64,000 nt of DNA. Origin: CAZUMW01 sp964621615 (lineage in GTDB: Bacteria > Desulfobacterota > WTBG01 > CAIYCZ01 > CAIRTM01). Shown here piece after piece: positions 1-8,878 of this stretch. Location of the stretch: assembly GCA_964621615.1 (NCBI GenBank), contig CAZUMW010000003.1, forward strand, positions 124,001 through 188,000, written 5' to 3'. Each line of letters begins with the position of its first letter. Positions within the stretch are counted from its first letter, which is position 1. Under the pieces are notes generated by a model, which worked only from the letters and a program-made list of their open reading frames with translations, was not told where the DNA came from and ran no database searches. Made by a program: the position numbers and the translations under genes.

Positions 1-159
1 GAGCACATTGTTCACCTTGCAAACAGCCCAAGTGCCGCCCGGGCGCTGGGCGAGAACGCCAGGCAGCACATTGAAAGGCAGTATTCGCTGACAGACAGCA
101 TTCAGCGCCTGTATTCCATAATCGACCGGGCGTCGCAATCGCGCGCCGGTGCTGCATGA
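1..159 (+). CDS. Glycosyltransferase family 4, C-terminal fragment (runs off window)
   Basis: The open frame enters from the left edge and ends in TGA at 157-159, giving 52 residues. They contain the LGENAR...YSL pattern that closes GT4 (GT-B fold) glycosyltransferases, just before the last helix, and the same ending recurs in the full-length GT4 proteins further on. The protein is probably a sugar transferase acting in the cytoplasm on a lipid-linked glycan. The substrate cannot be told because the N-terminal and donor-binding parts are outside the window. The gene is followed 55 bases later by another GT4 gene in the same direction, so the two are probably co-transcribed. Confidence 0.75.
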   Translation, partial: EHIVHLANSPSAARALGENARQHIERQYSLTDSIQRLYSIIDRASQSRAGAA

Positions 160-214
160 CATCACGCAGGGCGGCCCCCGGATTCTGTGTGAATTTTTAC
201 TGCGCAGGCTGAGC

Positions 215-1315
215 ATGAATATCGGTTTTTTCTATATCCCCTATTACCCGGTTACGTCCGGCCGCAGCATTCACGGCTACCAGCTTGTGAAGGGCTTGGC
301 AGGGAAGGGTCACCGGATTCTTTCCTGCCTCGGAGACGGCAATCCTGACTGCATACATTTTAAACGATCTAAGGCCGGCGCGATTAAGCTTGCGCGCGAA
401 GCCGATGTGCTCTACATCAGAGTAGCGGGGACCCCCGTGTTTTCATATCTTGAGCAGGCAACGCTGCTGAAGCTTATCCGCCCCCGCTCGCTCGGGGTCG
501 TGTGGGAGGTGAATGCTCCCGTTGAAGAGCTGAAAGCCTCCTTCCCGCCGGGCCCCTTTCTTGACAAGCTGATGCGGCGCGAAAACCGGAAGCGGAAAGC
601 GCTTGCCCGGCTTGTTGATGGCGCTGTAGGCGTATCAGATGTTTTGAGAGACTATATTCAGAATGTGCTGCACATACCAAAGGCATACTGCATTCCGAAC
701 GGATCCGACCCGGAGCACTTTCTCCCCAAAGAGCCCAGGCAGACCCCGCTTTCGCATCTGCGCGATACGTTTAAAGTGTGCTGGATGGGAAATTCAAAAA
801 CGCCCTGGCAGGGGCTTGATCTTATCATCGAAACCGCTCAGCGCATGGAGAGCGATTATCCTGATATTGTGTTTGTGATTATAACGGGAGAAAGCCTCTG
901 GAGGTTTCCTGTTTTGCGGAATCTGCTTGTTTTGCGGAAGGTGCCCTATGATGACTGCCCGCACTATCTTGCTGCAGCTGATGCCTGCCTGTGCATATAT
1001 AATGACTATGACTGGATCGAATACGGGTTTTACGGGTCCTCTCTGAAGCTGTTCGACTATATGGCATCCGGAAAGCCGGTTATCGCATCGCCGCTGGGAC
1101 AGATTGCCCACATAATCAGGCACGGGGAAAACGGGCTTCTGTCAGCATCGACCAGCGACTCGCTTATGGAGCGTATTCTGCAGCTCAAAAGCGATCCGCA
1201 CAATGCGGCACGTCTCGGCCGGAATGCCCGCAATGATGTGATGCAGTATTACAACTGGGAGCGCGCAGTCAGCCAGACCGAACAGGTTTTACGCGATGCC
1301 AGAAAAAAACAATAA
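215..1315 (+). CDS. Glycosyltransferase, GT4-like
   Basis: This is a 366-residue protein of the GT-B fold. I chose the ATG at 215 because MNIGFFYIPYYPV is the usual first beta strand of the family; the longer frame from 149 would overlap the previous gene and adds an unrelated leader. The C-terminal half has the donor-site segment KLFDYMASGKPVIAS followed by GENGLL, where GT4 enzymes bind the nucleotide-sugar phosphates. The canonical EX7E is altered here: the first Glu is not obvious, which is common in divergent members. It most likely adds one sugar to a surface glycan repeat. No membrane segment is seen, and the acceptor is unknown. Confidence 0.8.
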   Translation: MNIGFFYIPYYPVTSGRSIHGYQLVKGLAGKGHRILSCLGDGNPDCIHFKRSKAGAIKLAREADVLYIRVAGTPVFSYLEQATLLKLIRPRSLGVVWEVNAPVEELKASFPPGPFLDKLMRRENRKRKALARLVDGAVGVSDVLRDYIQNVLHIPKAYCIPNGSDPEHFLPKEPRQTPLSHLRDTFKVCWMGNSKTPWQGLDLIIETAQRMESDYPDIVFVIITGESLWRFPVLRNLLVLRKVPYDDCPHYLAAADACLCIYNDYDWIEYGFYGSSLKLFDYMASGKPVIASPLGQIAHIIRHGENGLLSASTSDSLMERILQLKSDPHNAARLGRNARNDVMQYYNWERAVSQTEQVLRDARKKQ

Positions 1316-1395
1316 ACAGAAAAACCGCTTACCGTATTTCCGGCATCCGGCATGAGCGATTTTTTACCACAGCCAGCTGCCGTAGAATAGCCCTG

Positions 1396-2520
1396 ATGAA
1401 CCCTCGCGTAGCAATGATCATTTCACAATTCCACCCCCTGTGGGGAGGGACCGAAAAGCAGGCCCTGCGCCTTGCGCTCGCCCTTCAGAAAAAAGGGGTT
1501 TCAGTGTGTGTGCTCACCCGCTGCGTTAAGGGATGCGATCCGTTTGAGATAGTCGGGGGCGTCCCGGTCTGCCGGGCCATTCGCGCAGTGGAGGGGCAGC
1601 GCTTTTACCGGCTTTCTTATTTTTTCTCAACGCTGTGGTTTCTGCTGCGGAACAGAAAGCGCTACGATATCATTCACTGCCATATTCTGCATGGCATGCA
1701 CACGCCGGCCGCGCTGATAATAAAGGCACTTCTGAAAAAAAAGGTTATCATTAAGGTGGCCGCAACCGGAGCGCTGAGCGATTTCGGGATGCTGAAAAAA
1801 ACTCCGCTCGGCGCACTTTTTTCCTCGAAGCTGAAGCGTGCAGATACGGTGATAGCTCTGTGCGCGCAGGCGGCTCAGGAGGCTGAGCGGGCAGGCATAC
1901 CCCCTGAAAAAATCGTGACTATTTATAACGGGGTCGACATCGACAGCGTTCCTGAGCAAGCGCACAAGGACCCGCTGACGGTGGTTTTTGTCGGCCGCCT
2001 GACACGCTCAAAGGGAATCCATATTCTGCTTGAGGCATTTGCGCGGCTGTCCCGGGAGCACGCAGAGGCGCACCTTCTGATCGTGGGTGAGGGGCCACAA
2101 AAAAAAGCTCTGGAATCACAGGCGCGCGATCTGGGTGTTGGTGCGCAGGTAACGTTTACGGGTGAGGCAGTCGACGTTTTCTCTTTCCTGCAAAGGGCCT
2201 CGGTGTTTGTGCTTCCGTCCTTTTCGGAGGGGCTTTCAAATGCAGTGCTTGAAGCTATGGCATGCTCTCTGCCCGTTGTCGCGACTGACTGCGGAGGAAC
2301 GCCCGAAATTATAACTCACGGCTCAAACGGGATTCTGGTGGGCCCCGGCAGCGCCGATCAGATATATTCTGCGATAAAAAAGATTATCGCCGACCGGGAT
2401 TTTGCGCGCTCCCTGGGGAAAAATGCACGTGATACCGTTGCAGGCACATTCTCAATCAACGCTGCTGCGGACCGGTATTGTGATTTATACCGGTCGCTCC
2501 TCAACAGCGATGCCCCATGA
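1396..2520 (+). CDS. Glycosyltransferase family 4
   Basis: This 374-residue GT-B protein opens with MIISQFHPLWGGTEKQA, a glycine-rich acceptor-side loop typical of GT4. The C-terminal half has VVFVGRLTRSKG, then the EX7E donor motif in FSEGLSNAVLEAMACSLPVVAT. It closely resembles the GT4 proteins at 2549, 21482 and 33386, so these look like an expanded paralogous set that build different linkages of one polymer. The gene is convergent with the next gene, with 28 bases between the stops. The sugar donor and acceptor cannot be predicted. Confidence 0.88.
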   Translation: MNPRVAMIISQFHPLWGGTEKQALRLALALQKKGVSVCVLTRCVKGCDPFEIVGGVPVCRAIRAVEGQRFYRLSYFFSTLWFLLRNRKRYDIIHCHILHGMHTPAALIIKALLKKKVIIKVAATGALSDFGMLKKTPLGALFSSKLKRADTVIALCAQAAQEAERAGIPPEKIVTIYNGVDIDSVPEQAHKDPLTVVFVGRLTRSKGIHILLEAFARLSREHAEAHLLIVGEGPQKKALESQARDLGVGAQVTFTGEAVDVFSFLQRASVFVLPSFSEGLSNAVLEAMACSLPVVATDCGGTPEIITHGSNGILVGPGSADQIYSAIKKIIADRDFARSLGKNARDTVAGTFSINAAADRYCDLYRSLLNSDAP

Positions 2521-2548
2521 AATTTTTAATGCCGCACCGGCAGGGGCA

Positions 2549-3673
2549 TCACGAGCCCTTTTGTGCTTTACCCGCGAGGCGGTCATACAGGTGAAGGTAC
2601 TTATCTGCAACGGCATCCAGGCAGTACTGCGCTTCGACGGTTTTACGGGCGCGGGCTCCCAGGCGCTGCGCTTTTTGCGGGTCCTTAAAAAGCATCTCCA
2701 GGGCTGAGGCAAGCTGCTGCGCGCTTGCCGGCTCGACAAGTATTCCGTTCTCACCATGCTGTATGACATCCGTGATTCCCCCGACTGCGGTCGCGACGAC
2801 GGGCAGGCCGCATGCCATTGCCTCAAGCAGAATGTTGGGAAGCCCTTCCGCAAACGATGCGATAACGCATACAGACGCGCTGTGCAGCCAGGGCAGAATG
2901 TTCTCCCGGCGGCCGTGAAACCGCACCGCTCCCTCGGGAATGCCGCTGCGCGCCGCTGCCTCGAGATTCTGCCGCTCCTGCCCTTCGCCGACGATATCGA
3001 GCGCTGCGCATATCCCGCGCTCATGAAGATGCCGCACAGCATCAATAACGACATGAAACCCTTTGCGGTGCACAAGGCTTCCCGCGCATATAATCCTGCT
3101 TCCGCAGGGCAGCTCCGCTGCAGGACGGAAGAGCGCGCAGTCAACACCGTTGGGAATGAACGCTGTTTTATCACGGCTGATGCCCGCGCGGACGGCCTCA
3201 TCCCGGGTGTCGCGGCAAATAGCCACAAGGCAATCAAGGCGGCACAGTATTCTGATAAGAAATTTGCCGAACAGGTGTGCCTCCAGCTGCCTGAAATCGC
3301 TGTCGGGGCCGGCTATGGCGGCTTTTGCAAGAACTCCGGCAGATACAAAAGGGCGCATCAGAACGCCGGCCACAGCGTGGAGGCCGCACACGTGGCAGTG
3401 AATGATGTCATAGGCCCGCCCCTTAAAGAGCAAAAAGGCGGCAACGCTCAGCATATAGCTGACCCCGAAGCATTTTCCACTGCTCAGCGTTCTGATAGAG
3501 CGATAAACGGGAACGCCCTGAATTGTTTCACATGCCGGCAGATTGTTTGTTTTACGGGTCAGGACATCAACGGAAACGCCGCGGTGTATTAAGCGCCGGG
3601 CAAGCTGAAGCGCCTGCCGCTCAGCACCGCCGATGTGAGGGTGAAATTTGGCTATGATCATTAAAACGCGCAT
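2549..3673 (-). CDS. Glycosyltransferase family 4
   Basis: This 374-residue protein has the GT4 hallmarks: MIIAKFHPHIGGAERQA at the N-terminus, IICAGSLVHRKGFHV at the linker to the donor domain, and an EX7E motif in FAEGLPNILLEAMACGLPVVAT. It is very similar in layout to the neighbour on the other strand and to the GT4 at 33386, including a shared ETI(Q/D)GVPV segment after residue 45. It is the last gene of a leftward unit (sulfotransferase, methyltransferase, GT4) with gaps of about 12 bases, so it is probably made together with the sulfotransferase and acts on the same glycan. Confidence 0.88.
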   Translation of the reverse strand: MRVLMIIAKFHPHIGGAERQALQLARRLIHRGVSVDVLTRKTNNLPACETIQGVPVYRSIRTLSSGKCFGVSYMLSVAAFLLFKGRAYDIIHCHVCGLHAVAGVLMRPFVSAGVLAKAAIAGPDSDFRQLEAHLFGKFLIRILCRLDCLVAICRDTRDEAVRAGISRDKTAFIPNGVDCALFRPAAELPCGSRIICAGSLVHRKGFHVVIDAVRHLHERGICAALDIVGEGQERQNLEAAARSGIPEGAVRFHGRRENILPWLHSASVCVIASFAEGLPNILLEAMACGLPVVATAVGGITDVIQHGENGILVEPASAQQLASALEMLFKDPQKAQRLGARARKTVEAQYCLDAVADKYLHLYDRLAGKAQKGS

Positions 3674-3684
3674 GCCGCTCCGCT

Positions 3685-4374
3685 TTATCTCCTGAAGTGC
3701 CCCACTGATGGAAACCGGATTTTTCCCGAGTCCTCCTGTGCGCCGTGCTGGAGAAAATAGCGCAACAGCTGTTCATCGTAGTGTTTGCCTGTTCTGATAT
3801 CCTGATTAAATAAAAGAAACACGCTGCCGTTTTCATCCAGGCAGTTGTGTGCTATATCGCGCAAAAAAAAGTCCCACTCGGCAACCCCCCACACGTCGGG
3901 GGTATCCTGTTTGTTGAAAACAATCCTGAAAGCAGTCACCAGATCAAACCGCATGTCAAATGGAGGCAGCTTTTCAAAGGCTTTTATTTCCCAGGTGCGC
4001 CGGTCGATACAAAGAAGCCCTGCCAGGTCGTCATACAGCGGATATCGAACATCAAGAGCCTTTACGCAGTGTCCGTAATGGCGGCAGACATAGGGGAAGT
4101 AGCACGCGCCGGTGCCCAGATCAAGAATACGCTGCGGAGAGCTGTTGAGCAGGTTCAGCTCGGAGAGCTGATTGACGGTTTTGGCGATCCATAGCCGCAA
4201 ATCAAAATATTTGTTTTTGTGATCCCCGGCATGTTTGTTTTGATAGTGCGCAAACTGCGCGAGATCGATGGTGCCGATTATTTCACGCACCTGCCTTCGC
4301 CATCGCACAGTTAAAAGCCTGTTTTTTAAACCGGTGTGCAGCCGTTCGCCGAGAAGTTTTTTTGAAAGCATCAT
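3685..4374 (-). CDS. SAM-dependent methyltransferase
   Basis: This is a 229-residue class I (Rossmann) methyltransferase. Motif I is ILDLGTGACYFPYV and is followed by an acidic strand end (VKALDV), where the SAM ribose is normally held. The C-terminal part is less typical. It sits between a sulfotransferase (12 bases upstream) and a GT4 gene (11 bases downstream), so a sugar O-methyltransferase of the surface polymer is a reasonable inference. The sequence does not show the acceptor. Confidence 0.7.
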   Translation of the reverse strand: MMLSKKLLGERLHTGLKNRLLTVRWRRQVREIIGTIDLAQFAHYQNKHAGDHKNKYFDLRLWIAKTVNQLSELNLLNSSPQRILDLGTGACYFPYVCRHYGHCVKALDVRYPLYDDLAGLLCIDRRTWEIKAFEKLPPFDMRFDLVTAFRIVFNKQDTPDVWGVAEWDFFLRDIAHNCLDENGSVFLLFNQDIRTGKHYDEQLLRYFLQHGAQEDSGKIRFPSVGHFRR

Positions 4375-4386
4375 ATTGCCCGGATC

Positions 4387-5253
4387 TTATATATATTCAA
4401 AATACTTGAGCACCGGATAAGCGTAATGCTGAAATACATCCCGCTCTCTTTTGCTCAGAGCAGATTCCTGAATGCGGTCGATATCATATTCAAGAATGTC
4501 TGAAATGCGCTCGCTGTCAAACCAGTATTTTTTGCTTTCCATACCCATGCGCACGGTGTGCCCGCTGCCGCCTGACAGTATTTTTTTTGATCTGAGCCGG
4601 AGCTTATCGATGCGGGCAGGGGTCAGCTCTGCAAAGGTGAACATTTCCCGTGCGCTGCCGAAGGGGTCTTTTAGTATGTCCTCAAATTTCATGATTTTAA
4701 AGCGGCCGCATATGCTCTGCTGCCTGATAAGATCCTGCCCGCTTCTGCAGTAGGCGATGCCCGCCTGCCTGGGCGTTTTGCCGCGGCGTATAAGCCCTTC
4801 GCATACGGCAAAGCCGTTCCTGATAAGCCCGAACGAAAAAGCGGGCTCATAGTAATGATGAAAAAAGCCGCTCAGCGCGATGTCTTCATTCACCGATTTC
4901 AGGCACAATGCAGCACTGTCAACTTCATCCCGCGTGTATTGCTCGCGCTCACTTTTCATGCACCGCTCGGAATCATCGAGGTTTTTTAATTTCCATTGTG
5001 CAAAATGCCTGTCGGTAACGCGGTGAAGCAGCCGCCCTGCCGGGGTTTTGTAGACAGTGGGGTGCCGCAATGCAAAACGCACCAGCGCCCTGCTTTTTTT
5101 GAATATGTGTCCGAACAGAATCTCCCCGGTTTCAAGAATCGGTGAGCAGACGCGAGGGTGGGACTGCAGAATGTTCCACATGATGTTTGTGCCGCCGCGC
5201 CTGAGCCCGTTAACAATGATTACTTTGGTGTTGGGTGATGCGTTCCTATTCAT
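4387..5253 (-). CDS. Sulfotransferase family protein
   Basis: This is a 288-residue protein when started at the ATG at 5253; the open frame runs on to 5637, but that extra stretch looks like translated intergenic DNA. It has the 5'-phosphosulfate loop NGLRRGGTNIMWNIL near the N-terminus and a later GLIRNGFAVCEG segment at the position of the 3'-phosphate loop of PAPS-dependent sulfotransferases. It would transfer sulfate from PAPS to a sugar hydroxyl. It heads a three-gene leftward unit and is one of five sulfotransferases in the first 17 kb. The family assignment is fairly firm; the acceptor is inferred from context. Confidence 0.75.
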   Translation of the reverse strand: MNRNASPNTKVIIVNGLRRGGTNIMWNILQSHPRVCSPILETGEILFGHIFKKSRALVRFALRHPTVYKTPAGRLLHRVTDRHFAQWKLKNLDDSERCMKSEREQYTRDEVDSAALCLKSVNEDIALSGFFHHYYEPAFSFGLIRNGFAVCEGLIRRGKTPRQAGIAYCRSGQDLIRQQSICGRFKIMKFEDILKDPFGSAREMFTFAELTPARIDKLRLRSKKILSGGSGHTVRMGMESKKYWFDSERISDILEYDIDRIQESALSKRERDVFQHYAYPVLKYFEYI

Positions 5254-5653
5254 TGATTGCTCACAAGCAGGAAACGGCAATTGTGGAGGCGATGCATAAA
5301 AAAAAGGAGAAAACAAATACCCGGCCCCCGTACGGCGCTTCACCTGCGGCCGCTGTGCGCGTGCAGGCCCCGCATCTTTTGCTGTTACAGGGAAAGCGTC
5401 CAGCTTCATTGTAGAAAACCGGCGCGGCGCGGTCAAGCAAGTATTCATTGCTGAAAAAAACATGCCGCCCGGCGTGAGCCGGCATATCGGCATGGCCCTC
5501 TGCCGCGGAAAGTCCGCTAAAGAATTCAGCAAAAAATCCGAAATTCTCACAAAGGCATACCATGAAAACGGCGTATGTGAAGAATCTGTCAGATCAGGCA
5601 ATATTGCATTTGCCGCACATTGAAATATAGTATACATTTAATGCACAGCGCTG
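5254..5653. other. Intergenic region with no supported gene
   Basis: This stretch lies between two divergently transcribed units. It is AT/GC mixed and holds only shadow frames; none has a ribosome binding site or a recognisable domain. It must contain the promoter of the leftward sulfotransferase operon, but I see no convincing -35/-10 pair. Confidence 0.5.
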
Positions 5654-5927
5654 GTTTCCACAATAATGTAACGAAGCCGGCCCGGGCGGGGCTCTGCCAG
5701 GCCCCCGCAACGGCTTCACGAGGTTATGCAGCGGCATGTGCCGTTACGCTTCAGCACACACACGGCCCGGCGGAAGGCGCTGCCCGGGGCAATCCCTGCA
5801 CAATGCCTGTCCCATATTTCATTGAGCAGCATCGGGTCGCCCATGCAGTGAGGTTTCATGTGGCGGAGGCTGCGCAGAGCCCCGCCCGGGCCGGCTTTTG
5901 CTCAATGCTTTCATTTGTTTCGGACAC
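5654..5927. mobile_element. MITE-like element, copy A
   Basis: This 274-bp non-coding segment recurs, with scattered differences along its whole length, at 31022-31292. Its ends are imperfect inverted repeats (GTTTCCACAATAA at the left, ...TTTCGGACAC at the right), and just inside them is a perfect 16-bp inverted stem, GCCGGCCCGGGCGGGG against CCCCGCCCGGGCCGGC. An internal hairpin (CGGCATGTGCCG) is shared with the other copy. It has no coding frame of note. Both copies sit in divergent intergenic regions, as MITEs often do. The outer terminal repeat is more decayed here than in copy B. Confidence 0.65.
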
Positions 5928-5997
5928 GGGTGAGCGCATAGATATCTTTATTTATATCTTTATGTTCCGGCTGTTCCGGTGATGTTAAAGGCTGAGC

Positions 5998-6930
5998 ATG
6001 AGGCGCATGAACGTTATTTATGTCATTACCACGCAGGGCGGTGATTATTACTCCGCCATTACGAGAATATCAGTTGCATCGCTGAGAATTACCAACCCCC
6101 GCATACGGGTTATTCTTGCGTGCGATTCCGAATCGTTTCACAATATGCGCAGAAGCAGTGACCGGCTGCTTGAGGATATAGATGACTGTATCGTATGCGA
6201 TACCCCTGAGGGCCCGCCGCCTTTCAGGAACAGATTTGTAAAAACAAAAATACGGCTTTTGGCTGACGGCCGCTTTCTTTTTCTGGACAGCGATATACTG
6301 GTGCGCAAAGATATTTCGCAATTGTTTTCAATTACGGCCGATGTCGCCGCTGCCAGAAACCATTCGCGATATGAGCTGCGGGGGCAGATCTGCAAGACCG
6401 ACAAACAGATGATCAGCGAGCTGCAGTGGGAAGCAGGCGCGGGCATTTATTTTAACGGGGGCGTGGTTTTTTTTAACGAAACTGACAGGTGTCGCCAGTG
6501 GTCACGGCGCTGGCATCGGAACTGGCTGACATCCTGGGAAAAAACGGGAACGCACAGAGATCAGCCGTCGCTGAACGTGTCGCTGCATCAGATTAAGCCT
6601 GAGATATCCGTTTTGAATAATACGTTTAACGCACAGCTGTGCGAAGAGCCGCGCACGGTCAAAGGCGCTCACATCTGGCATTACTATGCAACCCAGAAGC
6701 TTATGATTACCCGCTTTGCAACGCTCGCCGGCAGGATAGCGGCCGGTCAGGAGCTTGCCGGAAGCGATGTGCAGGATATTATTCGTGCAGGGCATCCCTG
6801 GAACAGGAGCTCCTTTATTGATGATATAATAGCCCGGCGGGTCATTGCTGCAGGCAGGATGAGCAGATGGCAGGAGCTGTGGTTCGAACGGGAGTTTAAG
6901 CAGTCCATTAGAGCGCTGATGCCCTTTTAG
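5998..6930 (+). CDS. GT8-like / nucleotide-diphospho-sugar transferase
   Basis: This 310-residue protein has a GT-A type fold. RFLFLDSDILV near residue 100 carries the D-x-D motif that binds the metal and nucleotide sugar. Further on, IYFNGGVVFFN matches the strand that follows in GT8 and related families, and HRDQPSLN is a typical later acidic loop. A start three codons downstream (ATG at 6007) is also possible. It precedes the asparagine-synthase-like gene by 30 bases and reads with the exporter genes, so it is probably part of a rightward glycan operon running to about 17.5 kb. Confidence 0.75.
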   Translation: MRRMNVIYVITTQGGDYYSAITRISVASLRITNPRIRVILACDSESFHNMRRSSDRLLEDIDDCIVCDTPEGPPPFRNRFVKTKIRLLADGRFLFLDSDILVRKDISQLFSITADVAAARNHSRYELRGQICKTDKQMISELQWEAGAGIYFNGGVVFFNETDRCRQWSRRWHRNWLTSWEKTGTHRDQPSLNVSLHQIKPEISVLNNTFNAQLCEEPRTVKGAHIWHYYATQKLMITRFATLAGRIAAGQELAGSDVQDIIRAGHPWNRSSFIDDIIARRVIAAGRMSRWQELWFEREFKQSIRALMPF

Positions 6931-6960
6931 ACCAGAACGCCTTTTATGGAATAGGGATTT

Positions 6961-8844
6961 ATGACGATCGTCGCAGGCTATTATTCACCGCAGGGGCCAT
7001 GGCCGGACCGGGCTGTGCATGAGCGGGTGGATCTGTTTCTGGGCGATCGTGCGTCAGAAGCGGCTGCGAGCCCAGTATGCGAGGTGAAGCGGTGGGACTT
7101 GGGGCACGTTGTTGCAATACGGGGCCGGTCAGGGCCGTGCCAGGCAGGATTTGTTGCTGATCAGCACGGCAATTTTATGGTCACCCATGGCTACCTGCTC
7201 AGGAAAACAGCATGCGGCCCTGACGGCGGGCTGGCGTCGGCTGTGCAGACAGACGGCGCATTCCTGGAGCGTGATTGTGAAGGAGAGTTTGTTGTTCTTA
7301 TGTATGCCAGCCAGCGCCGCGTGCTCCACATTGTCAATGACCGGTTTGCTGCCAGAGCTTTTTACCTGCACCGCAGCGACGATACAGTTTTTTTTTCATC
7401 GTCGCTTCCGCTTTTGCGCAGGCTGCTTGCCCGCCCGCTGAAACCCTGCCCGCTTGGCTGGGCACAAATGCTTTGTCATGTACACACGGTTGCACCAGCG
7501 ACAACGTTTCAGGATACCGAGCGCCTTACCCCTGCAGCGCACGTCCGGCTCGGCGGCGGGGAGTCGCATTCAACCTACTGGCACCTGCGCCCGGAGCCGA
7601 AGGCGCTCAGCGCCGAAGGCCACGCAGACACGGTGTTTGAGGTGTTCAGGCAGTCGGTTCGGCAAAGAGCCGCTCTCCACCCCCGCGCATATGTGCCGCT
7701 CAGCGGGGGGCTTGACAGCCGGCTTATAGCCGCCTGCATTCCTGAAGGGCAGGATGTGCCGCTGTTTACGTTCAATCCTTCGGTTGCAGACCGGGACACG
7801 CCGGAGCTTGCTGCAGCCAGAGAGGTCGCCTTTCTGCTGGGGCGGCAGCACCATGTTGTGAAAACCGCGCCGCCGACACGAATCAGCGATCGCTGCCGGA
7901 GGGTGGTGCAGGGCACTGGCGGTCAGAAGGGGCTTCATCATGTTGCCGGAGGCGGCTGGCCGCCGGATGATCTTGTTTGCGACCGGATCCGGCTCAGCGG
8001 CGGTCCCGGGGATGTGCTGGCCGGCTCGTACCCGAAATCAATCGATTATATTTATGAAGCAAGCACTGCGCAGTGTGTCGAGCACTTCATGAAAGAGTAT
8101 GTGCGCGGATCTGCGGTTGGAACGCTCAGGCAGGTAATGCGTACCCCGGCAGCCGATGATCTGTCCGGACAGATCGAGCATCGCCTCCGCGATACCATAA
8201 GCGGCATGGAAGGCCCGACTGCAGCGCATAAAGTCACGGCCTGGTCCATGGTATATCGCCAGCCGTCTTTTACGCTTTTGTCGGGCATGCACCAGTCCCT
8301 GTGCCGGGGTGACTGCTGCCCCCATCTGGGCTATGACTATGTTGCGCTGATGCTGCAGCTTCCGGCTGACTGGATTTTCCAGCGCAACTTCTACAAATTC
8401 ATGATCTATCGGTGCATTCCGGGATTGCGGCACGTGATGTACGCCAATACAGGATCGGTGCTTCCGCCGGCTATGACGGACTACCGCTCTCACCGTCAGC
8501 CGCAGGCGTCGCGTTTCAGCGTGCGCAGCATGCTTTCAAAGCCCAAAAGTCTGCTTGCGCGCGGCGCCCGGCGCTTGCGGGCAGCTCCGCCACAGCCTGT
8601 TCCGGAGAAGCCGTATCTGCTTCAGGTGCTGCAGCGCGATCAGGACCTGCACGGGCGTATTCGCCGGTGGTCCACGAGCTCGCCGTCCGCGCGCGAGCTG
8701 CTGGACCCTGACAAAACCGTATCGTTTGTTGACCGGGTGGCACAGGACCGCATCGCGCCGCAGGGATACGGCCCTGCAATGGAATGCTTCGGTGCCCTTG
8801 CCACGCTGTGCGTAGCCGATGAAATGCTCGGCGCGGGCAGTTGA
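6961..8844 (+). CDS. Asparagine synthase-like protein lacking the glutaminase Cys
   Basis: This 627-residue protein has the layout of class B asparagine synthetases: an N-terminal Ntn-like half and a C-terminal ATP-pyrophosphatase half with the PP-loop PLSGGLDSRL near residue 245. The mature N-terminus, however, reads M-T-I-V-A-G, not M-C-G-I, so the Cys2 nucleophile needed to use glutamine is absent. It may use free ammonia or another nucleophile, or have a different amide-forming role, as in homologues found in polysaccharide and lasso-peptide clusters. It sits directly before wzm/wzt. Amidation of a uronic acid on the polymer is one possible job, but that is inference. Confidence 0.8.
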   Translation: MTIVAGYYSPQGPWPDRAVHERVDLFLGDRASEAAASPVCEVKRWDLGHVVAIRGRSGPCQAGFVADQHGNFMVTHGYLLRKTACGPDGGLASAVQTDGAFLERDCEGEFVVLMYASQRRVLHIVNDRFAARAFYLHRSDDTVFFSSSLPLLRRLLARPLKPCPLGWAQMLCHVHTVAPATTFQDTERLTPAAHVRLGGGESHSTYWHLRPEPKALSAEGHADTVFEVFRQSVRQRAALHPRAYVPLSGGLDSRLIAACIPEGQDVPLFTFNPSVADRDTPELAAAREVAFLLGRQHHVVKTAPPTRISDRCRRVVQGTGGQKGLHHVAGGGWPPDDLVCDRIRLSGGPGDVLAGSYPKSIDYIYEASTAQCVEHFMKEYVRGSAVGTLRQVMRTPAADDLSGQIEHRLRDTISGMEGPTAAHKVTAWSMVYRQPSFTLLSGMHQSLCRGDCCPHLGYDYVALMLQLPADWIFQRNFYKFMIYRCIPGLRHVMYANTGSVLPPAMTDYRSHRQPQASRFSVRSMLSKPKSLLARGARRLRAAPPQPVPEKPYLLQVLQRDQDLHGRIRRWSTSSPSARELLDPDKTVSFVDRVAQDRIAPQGYGPAMECFGALATLCVADEMLGAGS

Positions 8845-8878
8845 TAACGGGCCGCTGTGTCTATGAGGTGTCTTTGCT

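Noticed and set aside
5261..5637. N-terminal extension of the sulfotransferase frame
   Set aside because: The translation has no family features, and the PAPS loop would lie over 130 residues from the N-terminus, unlike relatives.
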